Assembly: GCF_010119205.1 (NCBI RefSeq)
Contig: NZ_WRXM01000002.1
Span: forward strand, 736,982 to 800,981
Reading direction: 5' to 3'
Length of the DNA stretch: 64,000 nucleotides
Origin: Haloarcula limicola
Lineage (GTDB): Archaea > Halobacteriota > Halobacteria > Halobacteriales > Haloarculaceae
A program made the position numbers and the translations under genes. The notes beneath the pieces are model-generated. The model had not been told where the DNA came from. It searched no databases and worked only from the letters and a program-made list of their open reading frames with translations. Of this stretch, positions 50,497 through 58,680 are shown piece by piece. Each line of letters begins with the position of its first letter. Position 1 is the first letter of the stretch.

Positions 50497-51453
50497 ATGG
50501 TAACTTTCGGTACGGCGAGTGCCGCCCCCGGAGAGATAGACACGGGGCGGTTGGAGGTCGGCGAATCCCGCGACGGCAGTCCGGTGGGGCTCCCGGTCGC
50601 CGTCGTCAACGGGGCCGGCGACGGGAAGACGCTCTACATGCAGGCCGCAAGCGACGGCGACGAACTCAACGGCGTCGGGGTCGTCCAGCAGGTCCTCCCG
50701 CAACTGGACCCCGCCGAGCTGTCGGGGACGATTCTCGTCTGTGGCATCGTCAACTACCACGCCTTCCAGGTCGCCGAACACCGCAACCCCATCGACGACA
50801 CGAAGATGAACCGGGCCTACCCCGGCGACGCCGCGGGCACGTCCAGCGAGCGCATCGCCGCCGCGACCTACGACGCCGCGGTGGGTGCCGACCTCGTCTT
50901 GGACCTCCACCAGGGCTCGACGTCGCGGATGCTCGACGAGTGTCGGGTCCGCTGTGGCACCCGCCACCGCCTCCACGAGGAGTGCCTGGAGCTGGCGAAG
51001 GTCTTCGGCTGCGGGTACATCCTCGACCAGAAGGGACCGGACGGCCAGTTGGCCCGCGCCGCCCCCGACGAGGGCGTCCCGACCATCGATCCCGAGCTCG
51101 GCGGCTGCGTCGGCTGGGACGAGGAGTCCATCCAGACCGGCGTCGAGGGCGTGTTCAACGTCCTCACCCACTACGGCTTCCTGAACAACACGCTGAGCGA
51201 ACGGCCCCAGACCCGCGCGACCGGCTTCGAGCAGTACGGCTCGCCCAACGGCGGGCTCGTCGACTTCGCGGTCGACCTCGGGGACCGCGTCTCCCGCGGC
51301 CAGACTCTCTTCGAAGTGACCAGCGTGTTCGGCCAGACCAAGGCCGAAGTCACCGCCGACTCGCCGGGGATCTTCTGGCGCTCGCGCCGCCTCCCGCAGG
51401 TCGCCACCGGCGAGTACGTCTGCTCGGTCGGGACGAACCTCGACACCGTCTGA
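50497..51453 (+). CDS. Succinylglutamate desuccinylase/aspartoacylase-family hydrolase
   Basis: 318 residues of the M14-like AstE/AspA family: 'KTLYMQAASDGDELNGVGVV' (zinc-site region), 'ILVCGIVNYHAFQVAEHRNP', 'NRAYPGDAAGTSSERIAA', 'DLVLDLHQGS' (His ligand), 'PTIDPELGG' and a C-terminal beta domain ('LGDRVSRGQTLFEVTSVFGQ'). In most relatives the first zinc ligand is the His of H-G-D-E; here it is Asp53 (S-D-G-D-E), with Glu56 retained. It probably removes an acyl group from an N-acylated amino acid or similar compound. The substrate is unknown. TATA-like GGTAAAAG lies ~29 nt upstream. Confidence 0.82.
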   Translation: MVTFGTASAAPGEIDTGRLEVGESRDGSPVGLPVAVVNGAGDGKTLYMQAASDGDELNGVGVVQQVLPQLDPAELSGTILVCGIVNYHAFQVAEHRNPIDDTKMNRAYPGDAAGTSSERIAAATYDAAVGADLVLDLHQGSTSRMLDECRVRCGTRHRLHEECLELAKVFGCGYILDQKGPDGQLARAAPDEGVPTIDPELGGCVGWDEESIQTGVEGVFNVLTHYGFLNNTLSERPQTRATGFEQYGSPNGGLVDFAVDLGDRVSRGQTLFEVTSVFGQTKAEVTADSPGIFWRSRRLPQVATGEYVCSVGTNLDTV

Positions 51454-51457
51454 AAGA

Positions 51458-51590
51458 CCACCTTTTTCGCCCAAGGGTTCGCGCTCGCCCACGGCGAGCG
51501 CTCAACCTTGGGCCAAAAATCTGGACCAAAAAGACCGAGCGCTCGCGATGTTCGCGCTCGGCGAAACCGCGGCCTCCGGCCGCGGTATGC
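51458..51590. repeat. Palindromic element copy C
   Basis: It begins five bases after the aspartoacylase-like stop with CCACCTTTTTCGC (51458-51470), continues as an inverted repeat CCAAGGGTT...AACCTTGGG, then AAAAATCTGGACCAAAAAG (51515-51533), identical to 42468-42486. It ends with the GC-rich palindromes GAGCGCTCGCGATG...GCGCTC and CCGCGGCCTCCGGCCGCGG. Same family as copies A, B and D. Confidence 0.75.
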
Positions 51591-51600
51591 TCTCTGCCAG

Positions 51601-52041
51601 TCACGGCGTCTTGGTCGTGGTATCCGGAGAAGGGGTCGGATACCCCTCCGACGGCGTGACCTCTATGTCGATTTCCGTTTCGTCGGCGATCACGGAGCCG
51701 TCGGTCAGATACACGACCTCTATACGGTTTTGCCAGCGGTGTTTCGTCGTCGCCACGTACTCACCGTCAACGGTGATGTGCAGCAAGAACGGATACGGCC
51801 AGTCCGATTGAGGCAGGAAATCGGTGAGTTCTCCCCGCGAGTCGGCTTCGACCGTGACCGTCCCCTCCTTCGTATCGCCACCATCGTCCATCGTAACAGC
51901 GAACTCGTGTGTCGCGTCATCCCAGTTCCCGATCACTACGTCGCCGTCCGACTCCAGAAGAGCCTGTCCACAGCCCGCGAGTGTGCCCATCCCGAAAGTA
52001 GAGGCGGTACAGAGGAGTTGTCGCCGGGTGGGACCAACCAT
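51601..52041 (-). CDS. Tat-exported lipoprotein of unknown function
   Basis: 146 residues from ATG 52041. The signal has twin arginines and a lipobox in 'PTRRQLLCTASTFGMGTLAG' followed by Cys, the Tat-lipoprotein form usual in haloarchaea. The mature domain is a compact beta-rich unit ('GDVVIGNWDDATHEFAVTMD', 'EGTVTVEADSRGELTDFLPQ', 'PYPFLLHITVDGEYVATTKH', 'RIEVVYLTDGSVIADETEID') and ends in a Pro/Thr tail. It resembles immunoglobulin-like surface lipoproteins. No enzymatic motif. The repeat element copy C lies directly after its stop. Confidence 0.75.
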   Translation of the reverse strand: MVGPTRRQLLCTASTFGMGTLAGCGQALLESDGDVVIGNWDDATHEFAVTMDDGGDTKEGTVTVEADSRGELTDFLPQSDWPYPFLLHITVDGEYVATTKHRWQNRIEVVYLTDGSVIADETEIDIEVTPSEGYPTPSPDTTTKTP

Positions 52042-52129
52042 ATTTTCCGAACAGTCGATATCAGAATAAGTCTTGTGTGCAACCGTTTCAGCCACCACCT
52101 TCTGGTAGTCGGCCGCTCACACTCGACGT

Positions 52130-53218
52130 ATGCGAGAATGCGAGGCCTGCGGTCGGGCGTATCCCCGCGACCGGCCGTGGCGATGTGAGTGCGGGCACGC
52201 GCTGGACTACGCCGAGCGGCCGCTCCCCGACGGCGAACCGCCGAATTTCGACCGCGACGAGGGGATATGGGCGTTCGAGTCGTTCCTGCCGATGGAGACG
52301 CGAGTGACGTTGGGCGAGGGGTGGACGCCGCTGGTCGACGCGCCCGAGTGGGACGCGACGTTCAAACTGGACTTCCTGCACCCGACGGGGAGCTTCAAGG
52401 ACCGCGGTGCGGCGGCGGTGGTCGCGGAGGCGCTGGCCGTGGGGGCCGACCGGATACTCGAAGACTCCTCGGGCAACGCCGGTCTGGCGGTGGCGAGTTA
52501 CGCCGCGCGGGCGGGCGTCGACGCCGAGATCTACGTCCCCGCCGACGCCAAGGCCGAGAAGCGCCGACGCATCGAGCGGACCGGCGCGGACGTGGTGGCC
52601 GTCGACGGCGACCGACAGGCGGTGACCGACGCCTGCATCGAGGCCGTCGAGGCGGGCGAGGGGTGGTACGCCAGCCACGCGTGGAACCCGGCGTTCTTCG
52701 CGGGGACGGCGACGGTGGCCTACGAACTCGCCGCCCAGCGGGGCTGGACCGCGCCGGACGCGCTCCTCACGCCACTCGGTCACGGCACGCTGTTTCTGGG
52801 CGCGTATCGCGGGTTCCGCGCGCTCGAAGCGGCGGGCTGGATAGACGAGCTCCCGAAGCTACTGGGCGCGCAGGCCGCCGGCGCGAGCCCCATCGCCGAC
52901 GACCGACACGGCGGTGGAAACGCGGAAAGCGGGGGAGCAGGAGCGCCGAGCGAGACGAACGACCTCGCCGACGGCATCCAGATTCGAAATCCCGCGCGCG
53001 GCGATCAGATTCGGGCGGCCATCGACGCCACCGATGGGGACGCGGTCGCCGTGAGCGAGGCGGCGACGCGGGCGGCCCACGACCGGCTCTCGGCGAGCGG
53101 GTTCCACGTCGAGCCGACCTGCGCGACCGCGACGGCGGCGCTCTCGGCGTACCGCGACCGCGGCGTCCTCGCTCCCGACGACGACGTGGTCGTCGCGCTC
53201 ACCGGTCGGAACGCCTAG
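52130..53218 (+). CDS. Threonine-synthase-like PLP enzyme with N-terminal zinc ribbon
   Basis: 362 residues. An N-terminal zinc-ribbon-like motif uses Cys4, Cys7, Cys19 and Cys21. The fold-type II PLP core has the lysine in 'FLHPTGSFKDRGAAAVVAEA' (Lys90), 'LEDSSGNAGLAVASYAARAG', and 'LLTPLGHGTLFLGAYRGFRA' as the phosphate loop. Threonine synthases convert O-phosphohomoserine to threonine. The haloarchaeal genome is likely to hold a longer canonical copy elsewhere, so this could be a second isoform or a related beta-replacing enzyme. A Gly/Ser insertion near 265-285 differs from the family. Cytoplasmic. Confidence 0.82.
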   Translation: MRECEACGRAYPRDRPWRCECGHALDYAERPLPDGEPPNFDRDEGIWAFESFLPMETRVTLGEGWTPLVDAPEWDATFKLDFLHPTGSFKDRGAAAVVAEALAVGADRILEDSSGNAGLAVASYAARAGVDAEIYVPADAKAEKRRRIERTGADVVAVDGDRQAVTDACIEAVEAGEGWYASHAWNPAFFAGTATVAYELAAQRGWTAPDALLTPLGHGTLFLGAYRGFRALEAAGWIDELPKLLGAQAAGASPIADDRHGGGNAESGGAGAPSETNDLADGIQIRNPARGDQIRAAIDATDGDAVAVSEAATRAAHDRLSASGFHVEPTCATATAALSAYRDRGVLAPDDDVVVALTGRNA

Positions 53219-53418
53219 CGCCACAGCGTCAGCGAGACCGGGACGTCGGCGTCGACGGAGAACCACTGGCTGTCGACCTCCGCCGGGTCCACGTCGTCGG
53301 CGTAGCAGATGTAGCGCTCGGCCCCGTCGGAGCGCGTCCGCACCACCGCCGGCAACACCCCCTCGTCGGGGTCGGGCGACGGCGTGCCGCCGGTCGGCGA
53401 CCAGTGGTCCGTTCCCAT
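53215..53418 (-). CDS. Small acidic protein, paralogue of the next gene
   Basis: 67 residues from ATG 53418. The C-terminal 36 residues read G-A-E-R-Y-I-C-Y-A-D-D..V-D-S-Q-W-F-S-V-D-A-D..V-S-L-T-L-W-R, aligned without gaps to the end of the gene at 53475. It overlaps the end of the threonine-synthase-like gene by four bases on the opposite strand. Short proteins of this design occur in haloarchaea as an uncharacterised family. It probably forms one small beta domain. Function unknown. Confidence 0.6.
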   Translation of the reverse strand: MGTDHWSPTGGTPSPDPDEGVLPAVVRTRSDGAERYICYADDVDPAEVDSQWFSVDADVPVSLTLWR

Positions 53419-53474
53419 GCCGGGGAGATGACCCAGCGACGGTATTGTTACGGGTCCGTTATCGAAAGAAGGGA

Positions 53475-53690
53475 TTACCGAACCGACTCCAGATCGACGA
53501 GCGAATCGGCCGGGACCGACAGCCACCGCGTGGCGACCTCGGGCCCGGGTCGATCCGCCGGATACAGTATCGCCCGTTTCCCGCCGTCTGCGGACGGTTC
53601 CAACTCGGCGACCAGCGACGTCTCCGCGAACTCGTCCTGTGGGAGCGGTGGCGACGCCCCGCCCTCGCCCAGTCGCCGTTCGCTGCTCAT
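53475..53690 (-). CDS. Small acidic protein, paralogue of the preceding gene
   Basis: 71 residues. Its last ~36 residues (G-G-K-R-A-I-L-Y-P-A-D..V-A-T-R-W-L-S-V-P-A-D..V-D-L-E-S-V-R) share the pattern of the 53215 protein: conserved Tyr, Asp, Val, Trp, Ser-Val, Ala-Asp and final Arg. The two genes are 56 bases apart in the same direction and look like a tandem duplication that has diverged. No catalytic or membrane features. Function unknown. Confidence 0.6.
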   Translation of the reverse strand: MSSERRLGEGGASPPLPQDEFAETSLVAELEPSADGGKRAILYPADRPGPEVATRWLSVPADSLVDLESVR

Positions 53691-53883
53691 ACCCCTCGCT
53701 AATCGGTCGATACGCCTTGTTATACGCTACATAACCGCATGGAGCGTGCGAAGTTGGCGACTCCTACTCCGGTTCTCAGCGGCGAGTAGGGCCGGTACGT
53801 GATGCATTACCGCGACGTCGACGGCCGGTAAACGGCCGCTACGTTCTCACTCCGGCCGGCGGAATTCGATGGCTGCGCCGCTG
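53691..53883. other. Intergenic spacer
   Basis: Holds the promoter side of the small paralogue gene; TTGTTATACG (53718-53727) is TATA-like on either strand. Together with the hairpin array it makes ~485 bases without a protein gene. Confidence 0.3.
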
Positions 53884-54117
53884 CCACCTTTTTCTTCGCT
53901 GGGCGCGCTTACTTCGTTCGCGCACCTCGCCTCGAAAAACGTCCTCAGAAGTCGAAGACTTCTGATGGGTGGTTCGAGAGAGCTACGCTCTCTCGTCATC
54001 TGCTCACGGGCGGCGACGCCGCCCGTTCGCAGGTTCGTGGGACTCGTAGAGTCCCCCGCTCATCACGAAAGGCACAGAGCGCCTTTCGGACGACTGCATC
54101 AGAGCTCTGCTCTGATG
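53884..54117. repeat. Palindromic element copy D followed by six hairpins
   Basis: It starts CCACCTTTTTCTTCG (53884-53898) and GCCTCGAAAAACGT (53929-53942), as in copies A and B. Six different stem-loops follow: CAGAAGTCGAAGACTTCTG (53946-53964), GAGAGAGCTACGCTCTCTC (53976-53994), CGGGCGGCGACGCCGCCCG (54007-54025), GGGACTCGTAGAGTCCC (54039-54055), CGAAAGGC...GCCTTTCG (54066-54088) and CATCAGAG...CTCTGATG (54097-54117). The stems differ in sequence, but each is 7-9 bp. It lies after the stop of the thiolase gene on the minus strand. Confidence 0.75.
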
Positions 54118-54175
54118 AACGTGGGCGAAAGAGGCTGCCACTCGTTTCACTCGTGGCCAGTCGGTGACGATATCG

Positions 54176-55309
54176 TTACGGCCGGTGGAACTCGATCGCC
54201 GCGCCCTGGCCGAATCCGACGCATTCCGTCGCCAGCCCGAGTTCGGCGTCCCGGCGGTTCATCTCGTGGACGAGCGTCACCGGGAGGCGCGCGCCGGAGG
54301 CACCGAGCGGGTGGCCGATGGCGATCGCACCGCCGTTGACGTTGTAGATCTCGTCGTCGAAGCCGAGTTCGTCCCGGCAGTAGAGACACTGGGAGGCGAA
54401 GGCCTCGTTCAGTTCGACGAGGTCGTACTCGTCGGTGTCGCGGCCGGTCCGCTCGGCGAGCCCGCGGACCGCGGGGACCGGGCCGACGCCCATCACCGTC
54501 GGGTCGACACCGGCGACCTCGTGTGCGCCGATCTCGGCCAGGATATCGAGGTCGCGCTCCTCTGCGAACTCGCGGGAGGTGACCATCAGCCCGGCCGCGC
54601 CGTCGGAGACCTGCGAGGCGTTGCCCGGCGTGACCGACCCGTCGGACTTGAACACCGTCGGCAGGCCCGACAGCGTCTCCATGTCGGTGTCGCGGCGGAT
54701 GCCCTCGTCCTCCTCGACGCGGCCCTCCTCGGTCTCGATGGAGACGAGTTCGTCGTCGAAGCGGCCCGAGTCGGTGGCGTCGGCGGCCCGCTGGTGACTT
54801 CGCAGGGCGTACTCGTCCTGCGCCTCGCGCGAGATGTCGTGTTCCTCGGCGACCTTCTCGGCGGTCATCCCCATCTGGAGCTCGCCGATGTTGTACTCCT
54901 CCGCGAGACGCGGGTGGACGTTGTGGGTGTTCTCGCCCATCGGGACGCGGGACATCGACTCGACGCCGCCCGCGATGAGCACGTCTCGCTGGCCCGCCGC
55001 GATGGCGTCCGCGGCCCGCATCAACGCCTCCGCCGAGGAGGCACACCAGCGGTTGATCGTCGAGGCCGGGACGCTCTCGCCGAGGTCCGAGAGCAGGGCG
55101 ACGACGCGGGCCACGTTGTTGCCCTGTTCGCCGCGCTGCTGGGCACAGCCCCACAGCAGATCGTCCACGTCGTCGCTCTCGATACCCGTGCTGGCGAGCA
55201 GCTGGTTGACGAGCGGGATCGAGAGGTCCTCGCTGCGGACGCCGGCGAGCGCGCCGTCTTCTTTCCCCTGCGGTGTGCGGACCGCGTCCACGATGACCGG
55301 TGTTGCCAT
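54176..55309 (-). CDS. Thiolase-family acetyl-CoA acyltransferase
   Basis: 377 residues. The nucleophile is in '[16 protein letters not shown]', followed by '[15 protein letters not shown]', '[15 protein letters not shown]', the active-site His in '[17 protein letters not shown]' and the second Cys in '[17 protein letters not shown]'. All thiolase landmarks are present. It catalyses thiolytic cleavage (beta-oxidation) or Claisen condensation of acyl-CoA. Without neighbouring beta-oxidation genes the direction cannot be fixed. No DUF35 partner is adjacent, so it is more like a degradative 3-ketoacyl-CoA thiolase. Cytoplasmic. Confidence 0.93.
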   Translation of the reverse strand: MATPVIVDAVRTPQGKEDGALAGVRSEDLSIPLVNQLLASTGIESDDVDDLLWGCAQQRGEQGNNVARVVALLSDLGESVPASTINRWCASSAEALMRAADAIAAGQRDVLIAGGVESMSRVPMGENTHNVHPRLAEEYNIGELQMGMTAEKVAEEHDISREAQDEYALRSHQRAADATDSGRFDDELVSIETEEGRVEEDEGIRRDTDMETLSGLPTVFKSDGSVTPGNASQVSDGAAGLMVTSREFAEERDLDILAEIGAHEVAGVDPTVMGVGPVPAVRGLAERTGRDTDEYDLVELNEAFASQCLYCRDELGFDDEIYNVNGGAIAIGHPLGASGARLPVTLVHEMNRRDAELGLATECVGFGQGAAIEFHRP

Positions 55310-55432
55310 GGACGGCCCAAGGAGAGGAGTTGTGTTAAAAGCTCACAAACTCCGAACCGCGGAGCGGGAGTTGTCTCGGCCCGCGGCGGCCGGCCGGGGT
55401 CGCGCCGCCGTTCTCGCTCGCGCGGTTCAGGG

Positions 55433-55915
55433 TCACTCGCCCGTTCCGGCCACGTCGAAGCCCGGCGGCAGTCCCGTGTGCTTGATACCCGTCCGCTCGT
55501 CGATGTCGAACCGATAGACGACCACCTCCTCGGACTCCATCGCCGCCTCGAACACCTCGGGCCGCCACACGCCCTGCAGGACGTCCGCGAGTTCGTCCCA
55601 CTCAGCCTCGGGGACTCGGGAGACGGTCCCGGTGAGGATGAGGCTCTCCCAGTTGAACACCGACTGGGCGGAGTACGTGAGAAAGCGGACCGTCTCGGCG
55701 GCTTCGATCAGCGTTCGCTTCCTGCTGTCGGGACCGCCGACGAACGTGAAGTACAGCGCCGACTCGCCGTCGTAGCCGAACGAGATCGGCACGATATAGG
55801 GGGCCTCCGTCGCCGGGAGGCCGAGGACGCCCATCCGCTGGTTCGAGAGGAAGTTCCGCATCTCCTCGTCGGTCATGTGTTCCAGCCCGTACTCCCGCAT
55901 CGCCTCAACTGTCAT
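55433..55915 (-). CDS. Pyridoxamine-5'-phosphate-oxidase-like flavin/nitro-reductase-type protein
   Basis: 160 residues from ATG 55915 ('MTVEAMREYGLEHMTDEEMR'); a longer in-frame start at 55978 is unlikely. The split-barrel pattern is visible: 'NQRMGVLGLPATEAPYIVPI', 'SFGYDGESALYFTFVGGPDS', 'RKRTLIEAAETVRFLTYSAQ', 'SVFNWESLILTGTVSRVPEA'. Such proteins bind FMN, F420 or heme and reduce or oxidise small molecules. It lacks the extra C-terminal domain of true PdxH. Function not predictable beyond flavin-type binding. Stand-alone gene divergent from the AAA ATPase. Confidence 0.82.
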   Translation of the reverse strand: MTVEAMREYGLEHMTDEEMRNFLSNQRMGVLGLPATEAPYIVPISFGYDGESALYFTFVGGPDSRKRTLIEAAETVRFLTYSAQSVFNWESLILTGTVSRVPEAEWDELADVLQGVWRPEVFEAAMESEEVVVYRFDIDERTGIKHTGLPPGFDVAGTGE

Positions 55916-56009
55916 ATGGTTAAAACTTCTCGGCGCGGGCGCATAAGCGTTCGCCGGGGCGGCGCAGGTTCGAGTCACTTATCCCCGTCGCGGGGCAACG
56001 TGAGTGGGA

Positions 56010-57389
56010 ATGAGCAACCCGGAACTGGACGTCGTCGAGTTCCTGTTGACGACCGACGTATACAGCGAGCGACGGGACCTCGACCCGGATGACCTACCGC
56101 CGGCCTATCGGACGGTCTTCTGGAGCGAGGGCGACATCGAGCGACCGCTGTCCGCGACCAACACCACCGCCAGCGAAGCCACCGGCGTCGAACGACCGTG
56201 GGCCGCCGTCTCCGGCCTGATGTTCACCGACCGCGACGACTTCTCGGGCACGATCTCCTTCACCGACCGAGAGCTGGCCGAGGAGTGGTTCCTCGAGCGG
56301 GCCGACGCCGAGCAGATACGGGCCAACCCCGTGCTGGCGGCGGCCTACGCGGACCGCTACGACGGCGTGGACTACGAGACCGCCCGCGCCCGCAACCGCC
56401 CCTCGCGGGCCGACCGCGCGTTCATCGACGCGAGGCTCGAAGAGGCCTTCGACAGCGACGACGAGGACGACGAGGAGATGCTGGACCTCGTGGACGTGCG
56501 CGCGCCCGCCGAGGTGGAGACGACCCTCGACGACCTCGTGTTGACCCCCGACCAGGAGGGGGAGATCCAGAAGATCGTCAAGGCCATCGAACACCGCGAC
56601 TACCTCGCCCAGATCGGCTTACGCGAGATCGGGAAACTGCTGTTCGTCGGCCCGCCGGGGACCGGCAAGACCAGCGTCGCGCGGGCGCTGGCCCACGACC
56701 TCGACCTCCCGTTCGTCGAGGTGAAGCTGTCGATGATCACGAGCCAGTACCTCGGCGAGACGGCCAAGAACGTCGAGAAAGTGTTCGAAGTGGCCCGGCG
56801 GCTCTCGCCGTGCATCCTCTTCATGGACGAGTTCGACTTCGTCGCGAAGACCCGCTCGTCGGACGAGCACGCCGCCATCAAGCGCGCGGTCAACACCCTG
56901 CTCAAGAGCATCGACGAGATCTCGCTCATCCAGCACGAGGTGTTGCTCATCGGCGCGACCAACCACCCCGACCAGCTCGACGCCGCGGCGTGGCGGCGCT
57001 TCGACGAGATCGTCAACTTCCCGAAACCGGACCACGGCATGCGAGCGGACATCCTCCGCATCGTCACCCGCGAGATGGACATCGTCGACTTCGACCCGGC
57101 GACGCTGGCCGACCTCACCGAGGGGCTGACCGGGAGCGACCTCCGGATGGTGCTCCGGGAAGCGGTGCTGGAAGCGCTGACCGAGGAGCGGACGACGCTC
57201 ACCCAGCAGGACTTGGAGGACGCTATCGCCGAGTTCGAGGAGCGCGACAATCTGAAGAACATGGACATGATCGACGGGGACCACGACGCGCTCGTCGCCG
57301 GCGGCGACTTCTCGGGCGACGGCGACAGCGCCGACGCCGCCTCCGACGGCGGACACGACCACGCGCACGACCACGAACACGACCACTGA
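56010..57389 (+). CDS. AAA+ ATPase with His-rich C-terminal tail
   Basis: 459 residues from ATG 56010; GTG 56004 is two codons upstream. Residues 1-165 have no recognised domain and end in an Asp/Glu run. A classic AAA module follows: Walker A 'GPPGTGKTSVARALA' (from ~214), pore-like 'ITSQYLGETAKN', Walker B 'ILFMDEFDFVAKTR' (~270), sensor 1 'LIGATNHPDQ', Arg finger region 'AAWRRFDEIVNFP', and 'LTGSDLRMVLREAVLEAL'. The C-terminus is a short His/Asp tail (HDHAHDHEHDH), a likely metal-binding patch. It resembles stand-alone unfoldase/chaperone AAA proteins. The partner is unknown. Confidence 0.85.
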   Translation: MSNPELDVVEFLLTTDVYSERRDLDPDDLPPAYRTVFWSEGDIERPLSATNTTASEATGVERPWAAVSGLMFTDRDDFSGTISFTDRELAEEWFLERADAEQIRANPVLAAAYADRYDGVDYETARARNRPSRADRAFIDARLEEAFDSDDEDDEEMLDLVDVRAPAEVETTLDDLVLTPDQEGEIQKIVKAIEHRDYLAQIGLREIGKLLFVGPPGTGKTSVARALAHDLDLPFVEVKLSMITSQYLGETAKNVEKVFEVARRLSPCILFMDEFDFVAKTRSSDEHAAIKRAVNTLLKSIDEISLIQHEVLLIGATNHPDQLDAAAWRRFDEIVNFPKPDHGMRADILRIVTREMDIVDFDPATLADLTEGLTGSDLRMVLREAVLEALTEERTTLTQQDLEDAIAEFEERDNLKNMDMIDGDHDALVAGGDFSGDGDSADAASDGGHDHAHDHEHDH

Positions 57390-57445
57390 CTGCGGGTTTC
57401 TACCGGGGCGGACGCTTATGCTCCCTGCCGTCGTCTCTCGATCGT

Positions 57446-57712
57446 ATGACGACCGACGCGTTCACAGATCCCGACGACGGAAGCGAGTGGGTAGACGTTC
57501 GCATGACCGACCCCGACGCCGGCGAGTGGGACATCGACGTGGTCGTCGCCGACGGCCGCGTCGAGTACGTTGACCTGCGAATTCGACCGTCGCTGCTCTC
57601 GGGGTTCATCGACTGTCTGGTCGAGGACGTCGCCGAGGAACGCGCCCACGAGGTCCTCCGGGAGACGGCCGCCAGAAACGGTATCGACCTCGACGACCTC
57701 GCCGAGGAGTGA
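57446..57712 (+). CDS. Small acidic conserved protein
   Basis: 88 residues from ATG 57446, starting 'MTTDAFTDPDDGSEWVDVRM'. A beta-strand-rich N-terminal half ('WDIDVVVADGRVEYVDLRIR') is followed by an amphipathic helix ('FIDCLVEDVAEERAHEVLRE'). It lies 56 bp after the AAA ATPase on the same strand and may belong to its transcript. No family is recognised. It could act as a substrate or adaptor of the ATPase; that is only suggested by position. Confidence 0.65.
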   Translation: MTTDAFTDPDDGSEWVDVRMTDPDAGEWDIDVVVADGRVEYVDLRIRPSLLSGFIDCLVEDVAEERAHEVLRETAARNGIDLDDLAEE

Positions 57713-57804
57713 CCGGGCGGGAAGGGTGCCTGCGAGCGGCGAGAGCCGGCGGTGAAAACGCAACCCACGGGCTTTAGCCCGTCGGGCGCGGACACCCGGA
57801 CAGC

Positions 57805-58680
57805 ATGGAGGTCACGCTGCTGGGGACCGGTGACACGACGGGGACGCCGACGGTCGGCTGTGACTGTGACACCTGCGAGCGCGCGCGGGACCCCGACGCG
57901 GAGCTGCGCGAGCAGTTGCGCGAGCGGGGCGTGGACCCGACCGACGGCGTCGAGCGCTCGCGCTTCTCGGTCCATCTCCGGAACGAGGAGACCGGCGAGG
58001 TGCTCCTGATAGACGCGAGTCCCGACTTCCGCACCCAGTTCCGACGCGAGGACGTCGCCCTGCCCGACGCCGCCGTAATCACGCACGTCCACTTCGACCA
58101 CCTGGACGGGCTGGGCAACGCCTATCGCCTGCTCGACCACCTGCCGGTCCACGCCGCCGACGAGACCGACGCCCAGACCGGCGAGAGCGTCGCCGAGACC
58201 GTCCGGGACCAGTACGACTACCTCGACACCGTCTCGGTCCATCCGAAGTCTCCCTACGAACCGTTCTCCGCCGCCGGATTCGAGGTGACGCTCGTCCCGG
58301 TCGAACACCCGCCGCTGGTCTGTTACGGCCTCCGCGTCGAGGAGCCGGCGACCGGCGCGGTCCTCTCGATCTCGGGCGACACCTGCTACGAAGTCCCCGA
58401 CCGCTCGCGCGAGGTCCTGACCGGCGCGGACCTCGCGCTCGTCGAGGGCATCGTCCACCCCGGCGCTTGCGAGTTCCACCCCGAGGGCGGCGCGCACCAC
58501 GACGACGAGGGCGTCCCCCGGACGTTCGGGACGAAACACATGACGCTGCCCGGTGCCCGCGACTTCGCCGACGACGTCGCCGCCGACGATTACCGGATCA
58601 TGCACACGGCCCACTACGTCCCGCCCGAGCGGGCCTTCGCCGACGACATCGCCGTCGACGGCGAGCGATTCTCGCTGTAG
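57805..58680 (+). CDS. Metallo-beta-lactamase-fold hydrolase (PhnP-like)
   Basis: 291 residues. 'EVTLLGTGDTTGTPTVGCDC' plus 'CDTCERARDPDAE' form a Cys-rich zinc-site opening seen in PhnP-type MBL proteins. The metal motif HxHxDH is in 'VITHVHFDHLDGLGNAYRLL', and later ligands are in 'VPVEHPP', 'LSISGDTCYE' and 'RIMHTAHYVPPERAF'. PhnP is a cyclic phosphodiesterase and other members act on RNA or nucleotides, so a phosphodiesterase role is plausible. No operon partner is close. Cytoplasmic. Confidence 0.87.
   Translation: MEVTLLGTGDTTGTPTVGCDCDTCERARDPDAELREQLRERGVDPTDGVERSRFSVHLRNEETGEVLLIDASPDFRTQFRREDVALPDAAVITHVHFDHLDGLGNAYRLLDHLPVHAADETDAQTGESVAETVRDQYDYLDTVSVHPKSPYEPFSAAGFEVTLVPVEHPPLVCYGLRVEEPATGAVLSISGDTCYEVPDRSREVLTGADLALVEGIVHPGACEFHPEGGAHHDDEGVPRTFGTKHMTLPGARDFADDVAADDYRIMHTAHYVPPERAFADDIAVDGERFSL

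Noticed and set aside
53946-54117. CRISPR array
   Set aside because: The hairpins differ from one another in sequence, there is no constant repeat, spacing is irregular and no cas genes are present.
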